DNA of 64,000 bases, from contig JAXHMJ010000002.1 of NCBI GenBank assembly GCA_034521575.1, positions 342,706 through 406,705 of the forward strand, read 5' to 3'. This document shows positions 18,474 to 27,786 of this stretch, piece after piece (within the stretch, counting starts at the first letter, position 1; the number at the start of each line of letters is the position of its first letter). The stretch is from a candidate division KSB1 bacterium (GTDB taxonomy: Bacteria > Zhuqueibacterota > Zhuqueibacteria > Residuimicrobiales > Krinioviventaceae). The notes beneath the pieces are model-generated. The model was not told the DNA's origin and did not search any database. It saw only the letters and a program-made list of their open reading frames with translations. The position numbers were made by a program, and so were the translations under genes.

Positions 18474-19515
18474 TTTTCTTTGCGACCTTTGCTTCTTTGC
18501 GTGCATTGGTTCTTGAAACAATGCACGCCGAGGCGCAACGCCGCAGAGGGAGAGAAAGAAAACCGGAATATCTTTTTCGCTTTTCTTTGCGACCTTTGTT
18601 TCTTTGCGTGAATTGGTTTTTAAAAAGATGCACGCCGAGGCGCAACGCCGCAGAGGGAGAGAAAGAAAACCGGAATATCTTTTTCGCTTTTCTCGGCGAC
18701 CTTTGCTTCTTTGCGTGAATTGGTTTTTAAAAAGATGCACGCCGAGGCGCAAAGCCGCAGAGGGAGAAAAAGAAAACCGGAATATCTTTTTTGCTTTTCT
18801 TTGCGACCTTTGCTTCTTTGCGTGAATTGGTTCTTGAAACAATGCACGCCGAGGCGCAACGCCGCAGAGAGAGAAAGAAGAAAACCGGAATATCTTTTTT
18901 GCTTTCTCAGCGACCTTTGCTTCTTTGCGTGAATTGGTTCTTAAACAATGCACGCAGAGGCGCAAAGCCGCAGAGGGAGAGAAAGAAAACCGGAATATCT
19001 TTTGCACTTTTCTCAGCGACCTTTGCTTCTTTGCGTGAATTGGTTTTTGAAACAATGCACGCCGAGGCGCAAAGCCGCAGAGAGAGAGAAAGAAAACCGG
19101 AATATCTTTTTCGCTTTTCTCGGCGACCTTTGCTTCTTTGCGTGAATTGGTTTTTAAAAAGATGCACGCCGAGGCGCAACGCCGCAGAGAAAGAAAACCG
19201 GAATATCTTTTGCACTTTTCTCAGCGACCTTTGCTGCTTTGCGTGAATTGGTTTTTGAAACAATGCACGCCGAGGCGCAAAGCCAGCAGAAAGAAGAAGA
19301 CCGGAATATCTTTTTTGCTTTTCTCGGCGACCTTTGCTTCTTTGCGTGAATTGGTTTTTAAAAAGATGCACGCCGAGGCGCAAAGCCGCAGAGGGAGAAA
19401 AAGAAAACCGGAATATCTTTTTCGCTTTTCTCGGCGACCTTTGCTTCTTTGCGTGAATTGGTTTTTAAAACAATGCACGCCGAGGCGCAAAGCCGCAGAG
19501 GGAAAAAATCCGAAT
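18474..19515 (-). repeat. Array B1: about ten ~105 bp repeats upstream of the GxxExxY gene
   Basis: The landmark GCGACCTTTG recurs near 18482, 18589, 18695, 18804, 18909, 19015, 19122, 19224, 19327 and 19432, a period of 102-109. Each unit reads CTTTGCGTGAATTGG, spacer, ATGCACGCCGAGGCGCAA, GCCGCAGAG, purine tract, ACCGGAATATCTTTT, CTTTTCTCGGCGACC. Copies differ by point changes and by small length changes in the purine tract. The unit is the reverse complement of array A. The many frames open here on both strands, 60-150 codons long, all translate the same repeat and are not genes. Confidence 0.93.
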
Positions 19516-19563
19516 ATATTTTTTGTTGTCTGTATTTTATTCATTAAAAGAGGGGAGGTTTCT

Positions 19564-19974
19564 ATGCTTTACGAAAATGAATTATCCTATCAGATCATTG
19601 GAGCGGCTATTGAGGTGCACCGGGAACTTGGACCGGGATTGTTGGAATCGGCGTATGAAGAGTGTCTGTGTTATGAATTAAAACAGCGAGGCATTGCCTT
19701 TCAAAGACAGTTGTTGCTGCCCATGAATTATAAAGATGCGGTGATCAAGGAAGGGATGTATCGACTGGACGTCATCGTTGAAGAGACGGTAGTCGTAGAT
19801 GTCAAATCCTGTGAACGGCTGCATCCTGTTTACAAAAAACAGGTATTCACCTATTTACAGCAAACCCGGACGAAGTTAGGTCTGTTGTTGAATTTCAATG
19901 TGCCGGTGATGCGGGATGGTATTGTGCGAGTGGTGCGAGGGTTGGAGGAAGAGGTGGAGGAGAATTTAAAATAA
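19564..19974 (+). CDS. GxxExxY protein, PD-(D/E)XK nuclease-like, embedded in repeats
   Basis: 136 residues. The family signature is clear near the start: IIGAAIEVHRELGPGLLESAYEECL contains G-x2-E-x2-Y type spacing. RLDVIVEETVVVDVKSC supplies the D...(D/E)xK arrangement of the PD-(D/E)XK nuclease fold, with Lys in VDVKS. It ends with the typical GLLLNFNVP. GGGGAGG lies 6 bases before the ATG. The gene sits inside the repeat array with ten copies before and three after it and no other gene between. Activity of this family is not established to my knowledge; repair, or mobilising its own repeats, are possible roles. Confidence 0.88.
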   Translation: MLYENELSYQIIGAAIEVHRELGPGLLESAYEECLCYELKQRGIAFQRQLLLPMNYKDAVIKEGMYRLDVIVEETVVVDVKSCERLHPVYKKQVFTYLQQTRTKLGLLLNFNVPVMRDGIVRVVRGLEEEVEENLK

Positions 19975-20275
19975 GGATTCGCAGAGAAAGAAGAAAACCG
20001 GGATATCTTTCGCGCTTTTCTCGGCGACCTTTGCGTCTTTGCGTGCATTGGTTTTTGAAACAATGCACGCCGAGGCGCAACGCCGCAGAGAAAGAAAACC
20101 GGGATATCTTTCGCGCTTTTCTCGGCGACCTTTGCGTCTTTGCGTGCATTGGTTTTTGAAACAATGCACGCCGAGGCGCAACGCCGCAGAGAAAGAAAAC
20201 CGGAATATCTTTTGCACTTTTCTCGGCGACCTTTGCTTCTTTGCGTGAATTGGTTTTTAAAAGATATACACGCAA
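19975..20275 (-). repeat. Array B2: three repeats downstream of the GxxExxY gene
   Basis: The same unit and orientation as array B1, with GCGACCTTTG near 20024, 20124 and 20225. These copies show the inverted repeat best: GCGTGCATTG and CAATGCACGC are perfect 10-base arms separated by 10 bases (for example 20040-20069). The array abuts the GxxExxY stop codon and ends just before the pgk terminator. Confidence 0.9.
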
Positions 20276-20291
20276 AAGAAAAAACAATCAT

Positions 20292-20318
20292 AAAAAAAGC
20301 CGGAACAAATCCGGCCTT
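20292..20318 (-). terminator. Terminator for pgk
   Basis: The stem GCCGGA with TCCGGC (20299-20304 and 20310-20315) has a 5-base loop. On the minus strand it is followed by seven T (A run at 20292-20298). It lies just beyond the pgk stop codon. Confidence 0.82.
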
Positions 20319-20324
20319 TGTAAT

Positions 20325-21548
20325 TTACTTTTCTGTTAAAGCGGTTACACCCGGAAGTTCCTTGCCTTCCATGAGTTCCAGACTGGCGCCGCCGCCGGTG
20401 GAAATGTGACTGAATTGATCAGCCAGACCGGATTTTTTGGCTGCACTCGCCGAATCACCGCCGCCGACCACGGATGTGGCGGAAGATTCAGCGATGGCCT
20501 TTGCCAGATCAAACGTGCCCTTGTCAAAACCCTTGACTTCAAAAACACCCATGGGACCGTTCCAGACAATGGTTTTGGATTGACTGACCAGATCGGTATA
20601 GGCTTTGATGGTTTTGGGACCGATGTCGAGGCCCATGCAATCGGACGCAATGCTCGCATCAGACGTAATGTCACCCTGGCCCGTATCCCCGCTCGGAAAT
20701 TCTTTTGCCACCACATGATCCACAGGCAGCAGCAGGGTGACGCCTTTGTTGTTTGCCTTTTTCAAATATTCTTTTGCGGTTTCGATATAATCCTCTTCCA
20801 CCCGCGATTTGCCCACATCGATTCCCTTGGCCTTTAAAAAGGTATACGCCATGGCGCCGCCGATCATGAGACTGTCGACTTTGTCCAGCAAATTGTCAAT
20901 AACCTGAATCTTGTCGGAAACTTTGGCGCCGCCGAGAATGGCCAGAAACGGTTTTTCCGGCTTTTCAAACACTTTGGAAAAATAATCGAGTTCTTTTTGC
21001 AGCAGGTAACCGGCCGCGCCCTGACCGAGCTTGCGCGGGACGCCGGCCATGGAGGCGTGATTGCGGTGCGCTGTGCCGAATGCATCGTCAATATAAACAT
21101 CAGCATGCGACACAAGTCCGTCTATAAACCATTGTCGGTCCTGCTCGGATATTTTTTCACCGTCTTTTTTTCCTTCTTCTTCCGGATGAAAGCGCAGATT
21201 TTCAAGCAAAACCACATCGCCTTCTTTCATATCAGCCACAATGTTATCAGCTTTTTCACCGACGCAATCCGGTGCAAAGGTGACCGGCTGATTGAGCAAC
21301 TCGCTCAGTTTTTTGCTGACCGGTTCCAGTGAAAATTCCGGTTTGACTTTGCCTTTCGGACGTCCCAAATGCGACATCAATATGGCTTTTCCACCGTCTT
21401 GAATGACTTTTTTAATGGTGGGCAGAGCCGCGACAATTCGTTTGTCATCCCCCACTTTTTTGTCTTCGGTCAACGGAACATTGAAATCAACTCTTACGAG
21501 TACACGTTTACCTTTCAGACTGAGATCATCAATGGTTTGTTTGTTCAT
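20325..21548 (-). CDS. pgk: Phosphoglycerate kinase
   Basis: Glycolytic enzyme that transfers phosphate between 1,3-bisphosphoglycerate and ADP in the cytosol. 407 residues, the usual length. N-terminal signature VLVRVDFNVPL, substrate motifs LMSHLGRPKG and LLENLRFHPEEE, hinge region LAILGGAKVSDKI, nucleotide motifs WNGPMGVFE and VVGGGDSA, and C-terminal HISTGGGASLELM. GGAGG stands 7 bases before the ATG. It is transcribed alone, with its own terminator, in the opposite direction to the neighbouring sigma-factor module. Confidence 0.97.
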   Translation of the reverse strand: MNKQTIDDLSLKGKRVLVRVDFNVPLTEDKKVGDDKRIVAALPTIKKVIQDGGKAILMSHLGRPKGKVKPEFSLEPVSKKLSELLNQPVTFAPDCVGEKADNIVADMKEGDVVLLENLRFHPEEEGKKDGEKISEQDRQWFIDGLVSHADVYIDDAFGTAHRNHASMAGVPRKLGQGAAGYLLQKELDYFSKVFEKPEKPFLAILGGAKVSDKIQVIDNLLDKVDSLMIGGAMAYTFLKAKGIDVGKSRVEEDYIETAKEYLKKANNKGVTLLLPVDHVVAKEFPSGDTGQGDITSDASIASDCMGLDIGPKTIKAYTDLVSQSKTIVWNGPMGVFEVKGFDKGTFDLAKAIAESSATSVVGGGDSASAAKKSGLADQFSHISTGGGASLELMEGKELPGVTALTEK

Positions 21549-21870
21549 ATTTATCCTCCATGCGTTTATACAACATGTTCAGTTTATTATCAGTCTATAA
21601 ATTTAGAGTTTTTATATCCAAAATCAAGAAAAATAAAATGTCTCTATTTGATAATACCCCGATAGAGAAGGCATAGACTCTATGACAAGGGCTGAATTTA
21701 GGATTTGGATACTATTTGCATGGCCCGTTGAAAAATCAATGCATTGGAAAATATTATTTGAATTTCAAGCTAATTTTCATTATGTTGCATAGACCAATTG
21801 ATTGAACGGGCTGCAGCGAACAAACCGCATCAAAACAGGAATCAATCCTCGGCAAACGGGAGGTTGCAGG
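21549..21870. other. Divergent promoter region between pgk and the sigma factor gene
   Basis: About 320 AT-rich bases between genes pointing away from each other, so promoters for both must lie here. No convincing -35/-10 pair or operator was pinned down. The frame that is open before the sigma-factor ATG (from 21802) has no ribosome site of its own. Confidence 0.4.
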
Positions 21871-22509
21871 ATGAGAGAGTTTACAATTGAAGACATGCTA
21901 AAGATTTGTACAAACCAGGAATCCGAGCAATTTGATGAGGGATGGCGGTTTTTTGTCGAAAAATACAAAAAATACATGTACAAGATCGCGCATAAAGCCT
22001 GCAGTTTATGGCATGCAAAGCGATTGGGGATGCAAAAGCACGAGGTTGTGCATGATATTGTACTTGATATTCTTGCCGAGTTGTGCAAAGACGATTTTTT
22101 ATTGTTGAAACGCTTTGACAAGCGAACGAATGAGGATGCGTTTCGCGCCTATATCGGGGTTATTTCCAGACGTATCGCCAATAGAAAACTCGGCAAGCAG
22201 TTTCCCGGATTCTTTGATTCCACTTCTCCTCATGACCGGCCTGATTGGCTGCAACATGTATCTCCTCCGCAAAAGCGTGAGATTTACGAGTGCATTGTGG
22301 ATCAACTGCGTTCAATGAGCAGCAGCAAAAAAAATGAACGCGATATTTTATTGTTCAATTTGTATGTTTTTGCGGACTTGAATCCCGATCAAATCAAGAG
22401 TCAGCCTTTGTTTCATGATCTGGGAGACCGGGTCGTCGACGTCGTCGTTCATCGCACACGCCGGGAATTGGCGCAGGCACGCGAAAAAAATGTAAGTTTT
22501 TGGCAATAA
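21871..22509 (+). CDS. Sigma-70 family (ECF-like) RNA polymerase sigma factor
   Basis: 212 residues. Region 2 spans roughly residues 25-115: FVEKYKKYMYKIAHKAC, then EVVHDIVLDILAELC, which resembles the core-binding and -10 recognition helices, then FRAYIGVISRRIANRKL. Region 4 is near the C-terminus (NERDILLFNLYVFADLNPDQ, then VDVVVHRTRRELAQ), an HTH that would read the -35 element. The ATG at 21871 is chosen for GGGAGG 7 bases upstream. It is the first gene of a five-gene group ending in a CHAT protease, with each gene abutting the next, so it probably drives or responds to that group. Family membership is inferred from motif layout; the sequence is divergent. Confidence 0.78.
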   Translation: MREFTIEDMLKICTNQESEQFDEGWRFFVEKYKKYMYKIAHKACSLWHAKRLGMQKHEVVHDIVLDILAELCKDDFLLLKRFDKRTNEDAFRAYIGVISRRIANRKLGKQFPGFFDSTSPHDRPDWLQHVSPPQKREIYECIVDQLRSMSSSKKNERDILLFNLYVFADLNPDQIKSQPLFHDLGDRVVDVVVHRTRRELAQAREKNVSFWQ

Positions 22510-22538
22510 TTTGTCACTATTACTGTGAAAGGACATTC

Positions 22539-23033
22539 GTGCAGGATTCTGTCAGGAAAATCGCTCACTGCATTGCAACATTGAGTCATTATTTACAGCG
22601 CCGTCAGGGGCTTGTTAAGGATGATGATGCTTCCGAGTACGATGCGAAATCTGATCGGCTCTCTGAATCAGCGGAAAAGGATGACGGTTGTCCTGAATCC
22701 ATTCATGCTTTGTACCAGCGATATAAAGGATTATCTGATGTGAATTCCTGTTTTGAAACATTACCCCGTTATTCGTGTCAAAGTTATGATTTTTTTCTTA
22801 AAGATAATCTGGATTTTTTTATCGGCTATCTTGTGAAAAGTCCGAATGATAAATTTTCAACTCGCCAAATTCAGGCATTTATTAAGCATTTGAATGATTG
22901 TTATTGGTGTTTTGCTTATTATTCTGCGTTTTTTAAATACTATGAAATTGAACGCAGGGCAATCGAAGAAAGATATCACACCCGAATGAACGGGGATGAG
23001 AAAAACGGGGGAGGCCATGATGAATCACTTTAA
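22539..23033 (+). CDS. Putative zinc-type anti-sigma factor or regulator with HxxxCxxC motif
   Basis: 164 residues from a GTG with AAAGGA 5 bases upstream, 29 bases after the sigma stop. The C-terminal third has KHLNDCYWCFAYY, an exact H-x3-C-x2-C, the motif of zinc-binding anti-sigma (ZAS) domains that hold ECF sigma factors. The N-terminal half is charged and low in complexity (DDDASEYDAKSDRLSESAEK). There is no signal peptide or membrane helix, so it is predicted cytosolic. In ZAS proteins the motif is usually near the N-terminus; here it is late, so the fit is partial. Position right after the sigma gene supports an anti-sigma role. Confidence 0.6.
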   Translation: MQDSVRKIAHCIATLSHYLQRRQGLVKDDDASEYDAKSDRLSESAEKDDGCPESIHALYQRYKGLSDVNSCFETLPRYSCQSYDFFLKDNLDFFIGYLVKSPNDKFSTRQIQAFIKHLNDCYWCFAYYSAFFKYYEIERRAIEERYHTRMNGDEKNGGGHDESL

Positions 23034-24016
23034 AGAATGTCTAAGACGGTTCATTCGACAGCGGGGTAAACTGCCGCGATCCTGCTCTATCCCGGCTTGT
23101 TGCCAAAACGCAGTGCGCGATTGTTTGAAAATAGCCGAACCTCGCTCCGGCGCCGCAGAGGAACTGCATCCTCTAAACATCAGACAATCCCAGGAACTGA
23201 TCACGCAAATTCTGTCCGGTTCGTTCACAAAATGGCAAGCGCAACGGTTTTTGCAGCATGCCCTTTATGATTCGGATTTTGTTGATTTTCTGCAGCAGGT
23301 TTTGCAGGATATCGAGGTACCCTCAGGTCCGGATAAAGTGAGGGATGAATCGGAACCGTATGGTCTGCAAATGCTTTCCAATGAATCTTTGCTTCACTTT
23401 ATCAAAACCGGAAAGACCGATAACAGCGAACCCAACGTCCGTAAAGGTCACTTTTTCAAGACAAAACCGGCCGCTGCCGGGTCTTGCACTGGCCGCCGCA
23501 GCCGTTGCTGTGTTTATGCTGATCATGCGGCCGGCATCGAGTGAAAAGCTGCTGAATGATTACTTTTCAAAATGTAAACCCTATTATTCGCCTGTACACA
23601 CCTTGCGCAGCGCAGATTCTGAGGTCAATCAAGAGGCCGCCGAATTATTTCGAATCGGATTTGCCGACTATTTAACGGGTGAGTATCAGAAAGCCTTGAA
23701 TCAATTTTCAAACGCAGAATCCGTGCTGACAGGAAAAAATCCTTCTCTATCGCGATCTGTACATTTTTATTCCGCTTTATCCAATCTTGCCCTTTACAGG
23801 CGGCACAAATCAAAAGAATATATCGATAACGCGATACACTCTATCATCCAGGCGGAACAGGCGGCCCGAACATCAAAAGACGAGTTGTACTTTTTCAAAG
23901 GATTGATTTACACCATAGCCGATCAAAAAGAAAAAGCGGCGCAAGCCTTTCAGTTGATATCGGAACAAAGCCGATTCTATAAAGACGGTGCGAGGATGCT
24001 GAAAACCTTAAATTAA
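23020..24016 (+). CDS. Membrane-spanning regulator: cytosolic domain, one helix, periplasmic TPR (frame broken)
   Basis: Two frames read as one protein of about 331 residues. The first frame runs from ATG 23020 (GGAGG 5 bases upstream, overlapping the previous gene by 14 bases) to about 23450. A +1 shift at the five-T run 23449-23454 restores GHFSRQNRPLPGLALAAAA, and the second frame continues to 24016. The cytosolic part (1-148) has helical text such as SQELITQILSGSFTKWQAQRFLQHA, similar in style to anti-sigma N-terminal domains. A single membrane helix follows (PGLALAAAAVAVFMLIM), then about 160 residues with TPR-like helices (FRIGFADYLTGEYQKALNQF). The topology is that of a transmembrane anti-sigma factor or sensor. 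The break may be a sequencing indel. Confidence 0.62.
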
Positions 24017-24032
24017 TTTATCGGAGGTATGT

Positions 24033-24215
24033 ATGCAAACTGTCATGCTGGTTATCGCGGTTGCAGGTGTTGGATTATTGCTGTGGATCGTAGCATTGCT
24101 GAAAAAAATCAAAGAAAAACAGAGCGAAATGGCTCTAAAGATAACTGCAATTGCTAAAAGTCAAACCGGGGAAGATGATAACGGCGACGACAAACCGGAC
24201 CCGGCTGCACGATGA
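24033..24215 (+). CDS. Small single-helix membrane protein
   Basis: 60 residues: an N-terminal hydrophobic helix (VMLVIAVAGVGLLLWIVALL) followed by a charged tail ending in acidic and Pro residues (GEDDNGDDKPDPAAR). GGAGG lies 5 bases before the ATG, 17 bases after the preceding stop. It lies between the membrane TPR gene and the CHAT gene, so it may be a small accessory subunit. No family was recognised. Confidence 0.65.
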   Translation: MQTVMLVIAVAGVGLLLWIVALLKKIKEKQSEMALKITAIAKSQTGEDDNGDDKPDPAAR

Positions 24216-24315
24216 AAAGCTTGCCCAAAACAGGCCGTACATGTTACTGCCTGTTTCGTTTTATCTGAGCGCAACCATATTTATCTTGACTTTTACCAAA
24301 GGTGTTGTTTATTTT

Positions 24316-27300
24316 ATGAATAATATCAACGGAAAGTCAATGAAAATGCAACGTTTTTTGTCTTCAAGCATCATTTGTATCCTGTTGTCCGCATCTCTGC
24401 AGTCCGCCACGGTCAAACAGGAATTAAAGTTTTATGATTCACTCCGGGATATTGTACAACTGCCTGAAAATGAGCAGGTTTCCCGGCTTGAAGAAAACAT
24501 ACTCAACCTGCCTGATTTTCACCCGGCCTATTTAAAATATCTTGAGCGGCTGTATAAATTTGATCAAATACAGCGCGGCCTGCAGTTTTTTAACAAACCG
24601 CATCATTTTAATCCATGTTTTCAAAACTGGATGCTTGGCCGTTTGTATGATTATGTCGGTCAGACAGACGCGGCCGCTGTACATTTTCAGGATGCTCTGA
24701 CATGCAGCGAACCGCCCTACGAGATGTTGCGCGATATTGTAAAGTTTGCTGATAGAGAGAATGAAAAAGAGCTGCATCATCTGTTAAACCACAACACCCT
24801 GCCGGACCCTCTTAAATTTTCCCTTTTCGCCTTTCAGGCTCAAAATAAAGGCCGTTTTCAAAAAGCCGTCCGTTATTTCAATCGGGTCGGGATGTCGCAT
24901 CTCTCATCTACGGCTCTCTATGATTACGGAGCTGCGCTATTCAAGGTCAATGATATGCAGGCCGCAAAAAATGCTTTTCTGCGAATGAAGCAATGCTCGG
25001 AACAAGTGGGTGACAGTTATCATCTTTCTGAAGCGTTTATAGGCTTGTCTTGTATCGCCTTTGAAGAATCCGGCCCTATCGGATTCCTTGAACTCAATGA
25101 AAAGGCCGTAAAAGCGGGCGAACAAACGGATGCAATGTTTCCTTTATGTATGGCTCAGAATAATCTGGGAATTGTCTATTTGAATCAGGATAAATATAAT
25201 CTCGCAAAGCCTTATCTCGAAAAAGCCGCCACAGGGTTCGTTGCCTTGCATGAATATAGACGTGCATTAAAAACCTACACAAAGCTGGGAAATGTTCAAA
25301 GCGGGTTATATAATTATACAAAATGTCTTGCATACTATGAAAAAGCCCGGGAAATAGCCGGGAAACAGAATGATGCTCTCGAGTACGCAAAGCTGATTTT
25401 AGAAAAAGCAGAACTGTTTGACAGAATGCACGCCTTTCATTTGGCCTATAAATACTATTCAGAAGCGCTGAACATAGCCCGCGAAAATCAATATGCCGAT
25501 CTGACCCTGCAACTGAACATTGTCCCTGCTGGGTCTGGAAATGAGTCAGGGCAATTGTGAACAAACCCGGCCCGAACTAGAGCATATATTAAAAACATCC
25601 AGTGATACGAGTCCGAAATTGAGAGCTTTTTGGCTATCGGAAATAGCGGACAGCTATAAAGCAGAGGGGGATCTGGAGCATGCCGAATTGTACTATAAAA
25701 AAGCTATTGATGCTTGCCTAAAGTGTGGCTCCAAATATAAAAAAGATTTCAACCGGCTGGAATTGGCGGATACCTTTATAAAAAAAGGACAGGTCATTAA
25801 AGGTCTCGCGATCTGCAGGGAGATCCTTTCCCGGGTGAACGAGCAGACCAGCAATCTCATACCGATGAACGCTGAATCATTTTTAGCGTCCGGGCTTGTG
25901 GCTCTGGACAGTTGTGAACAGGCTATTGTGCATTTTAAGCGCAGCAACCGGATTTTTATAAAGTCCGCCGCCGGGTTTTCTGCCGACGATTTGCGTATCG
26001 GGTTTGTTGATATTAACCTGAACAATCTGAGAGGAATCTCTGAGTGTTATCAGCGACTCTACCAGCAGACAGGAAGGTCTGTCTATCTCGATTCACTGCT
26101 GCGGTTCGAAGAACAACAACGGGCTCTGGTGTTAAGAGACCGGGTTAGAAATCGCCAGTCATTTAACGAGCGTGTTCGGGTCCTGCGACAGGATACACTT
26201 TATCAACAATCCTGCATGGAAATCAGCCGAATCCAGAGCCAACTCAGACAAACCGCAAAACAGGATACGGCTTTAATAGATTCTCTTTTGAAAGAACTGG
26301 AAAATGAAAAATTGACATTGCTCATGCGCAAAGCCGAAGCGGAAAGCGGGATTGATTCGGATTACACAAGCACACCCGAGTTTCATCATTGATCCTGTAG
26401 GATCTGCAATCGCGTTTGCAGGATTTAAACAGCGCCTTGTTGTATTATCATATTTCCACAGACGGGAGCTATGTCCTGGCGATCACTAACAACACTATGG
26501 ATGTGATACGGCTGCCGGTGGACGCGCCGGAGATCGGAAATGCAGTCGATTCGCTGCTGGTGCCCTTTCATACTATTCAAAACCTTGGCATGGACAGTCC
26601 GGCCTTTCGTTCTCATATTGCCTACCAGCTTTATCAGTGGTTGATTCAGCCGGTTGTTGATCAAATGCCGTTACCTGAAAATCTGGTTATTATCCGGGAC
26701 GCGCCGCTCTATAATCTGCCTTTTGATATGTTGCTGACCCGGAAAACCTCGCGCGCCTGTTATTATCCGCCGGATATCCCGGATTATTCCGATGATTTTC
26801 TGCTTCACACATATTCAATCTCTTATTCTCCGTCTGCTTACTTTTTGATTGTGGGGCCTGAGAAAACCCGCAACAACTCGATTCTTGTGCTGGCCAATCC
26901 CACGGCTGACGAACATCAAAATTCAGCCGCCCGACAGCGGCTGCGCAGTCAGTTCGACTGGGTGTTCGGCAGTCTGCCGTTTCTCGGAACTGGAATCACA
27001 GTCAATCGGGATTTGTTTTCCAGGCAGCGTGTTTTGAAACGCGAATCGGCTACTGAAAACGCGGTTAACAAAAGAGCGCCGCATGCCGATATTCTGCATT
27101 TTGCCACCCACGCATTTGCCGATACCGTGTATGAAGCCTTTTCAGGGGTGCTCCTGGCTCGCACTGATTCAACCTCAGACGACGGGATCTTGATGGGCTA
27201 CGAAATCGAAACCCTGCCTCTGAATTGCGATCTGGTGACACTGAGCGCCTGTGAAACCGGCAGTGGGCAAAGTGGTGCGCGGTGAAGGGATTATGAGCTT

Positions 27301-27649
27301 GCCGCGTGAGTTTTTATATGCCGGCGCAAAATCAGTGCTCATGTCGTTTTGGAAGGTTGATGACGAGTTTACATCCAGATTGATGCCGCAGTTTTACCGG
27401 TTTTATCTGAAAAAGAATATCCCGACGGCAAAAGCTCTGACTTTTGCAAAGCGGCAGGTTTTGACCAATGAAAGAGAACCCTCTAAATACCATGCTCAGC
27501 ATCCGTTTTTCTGGGCGTCTTTTGCGCTGTACGGGCATCCGGGGAGCAGTCGGGCCGCCGCAGCTAAAGCGTGGTTGTACCTGCTTGCTGCGGCAGTGAT
27601 GCTCACATTAGCCGGGGTCGTCCTGCATAAACGGCGAAATGTACGTTGA
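24316..27649 (+). CDS. TPR-CHAT protease, exported and C-terminally anchored (gene in four frame segments)
   Basis: Four frame pieces assemble into one protein of about 1105 residues. Breaks: near 25515-25525, where one extra base lies before the LSLLGLEMSQGN segment; near 26388-26400, where a TGA and a TAG flank a shift and the sense frame resumes as DLQSRLQDLNSALLYYHIS; and near 27270, where a GGG read as GG restores CETGSGKVVRGEGIMSLP. Start choice is uncertain (ATG 24316, 24340 or 24346). A signal peptide follows (RFLSSSIICILLSASLQS), then some 600 residues of TPR helices (FPLCMAQNNLGIVYLNQDKY), a coiled region, and a caspase-like CHAT domain with His in LHFATHAFAD and Cys in LVTLSACETG. 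It ends with a membrane helix (AWLYLLAAAVMLTLAGVVL) and a basic tail, so the protease should face the periplasm. CHAT proteases cut partner proteins when activated. It is last in the sigma-factor group. Confidence 0.75.
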
Positions 27650-27786
27650 TCGCTGTTCCCTGAAAAATGTGGGGCCGTTTCTGAGGATGTATCGTTTGTA
27701 TTTTATTTATAAATGCATGGGTTCGATTATCAATACTGTTCCGCACTTGATTGTTTCTGATTAAACAGCTTTTGGAGGTCGTTTAT

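Noticed and set aside
18497-19544. Many overlapping frames of 60-150 codons on both strands, with Arg/Lys/Pro-rich translations
   Set aside because: All are translations of the ~105 bp repeat in different phases; none has an independent ribosome site, family motif or unique sequence.
18474-20275. CRISPR array
   Set aside because: Nearly the whole 105 bp unit is conserved, with no short repeat plus unique spacer pattern and no cas genes.
21802-21870. Longer N-terminus of the sigma factor from 21802
   Set aside because: The 23 extra residues are not sigma-like and the ribosome site GGGAGG fits ATG 21871.
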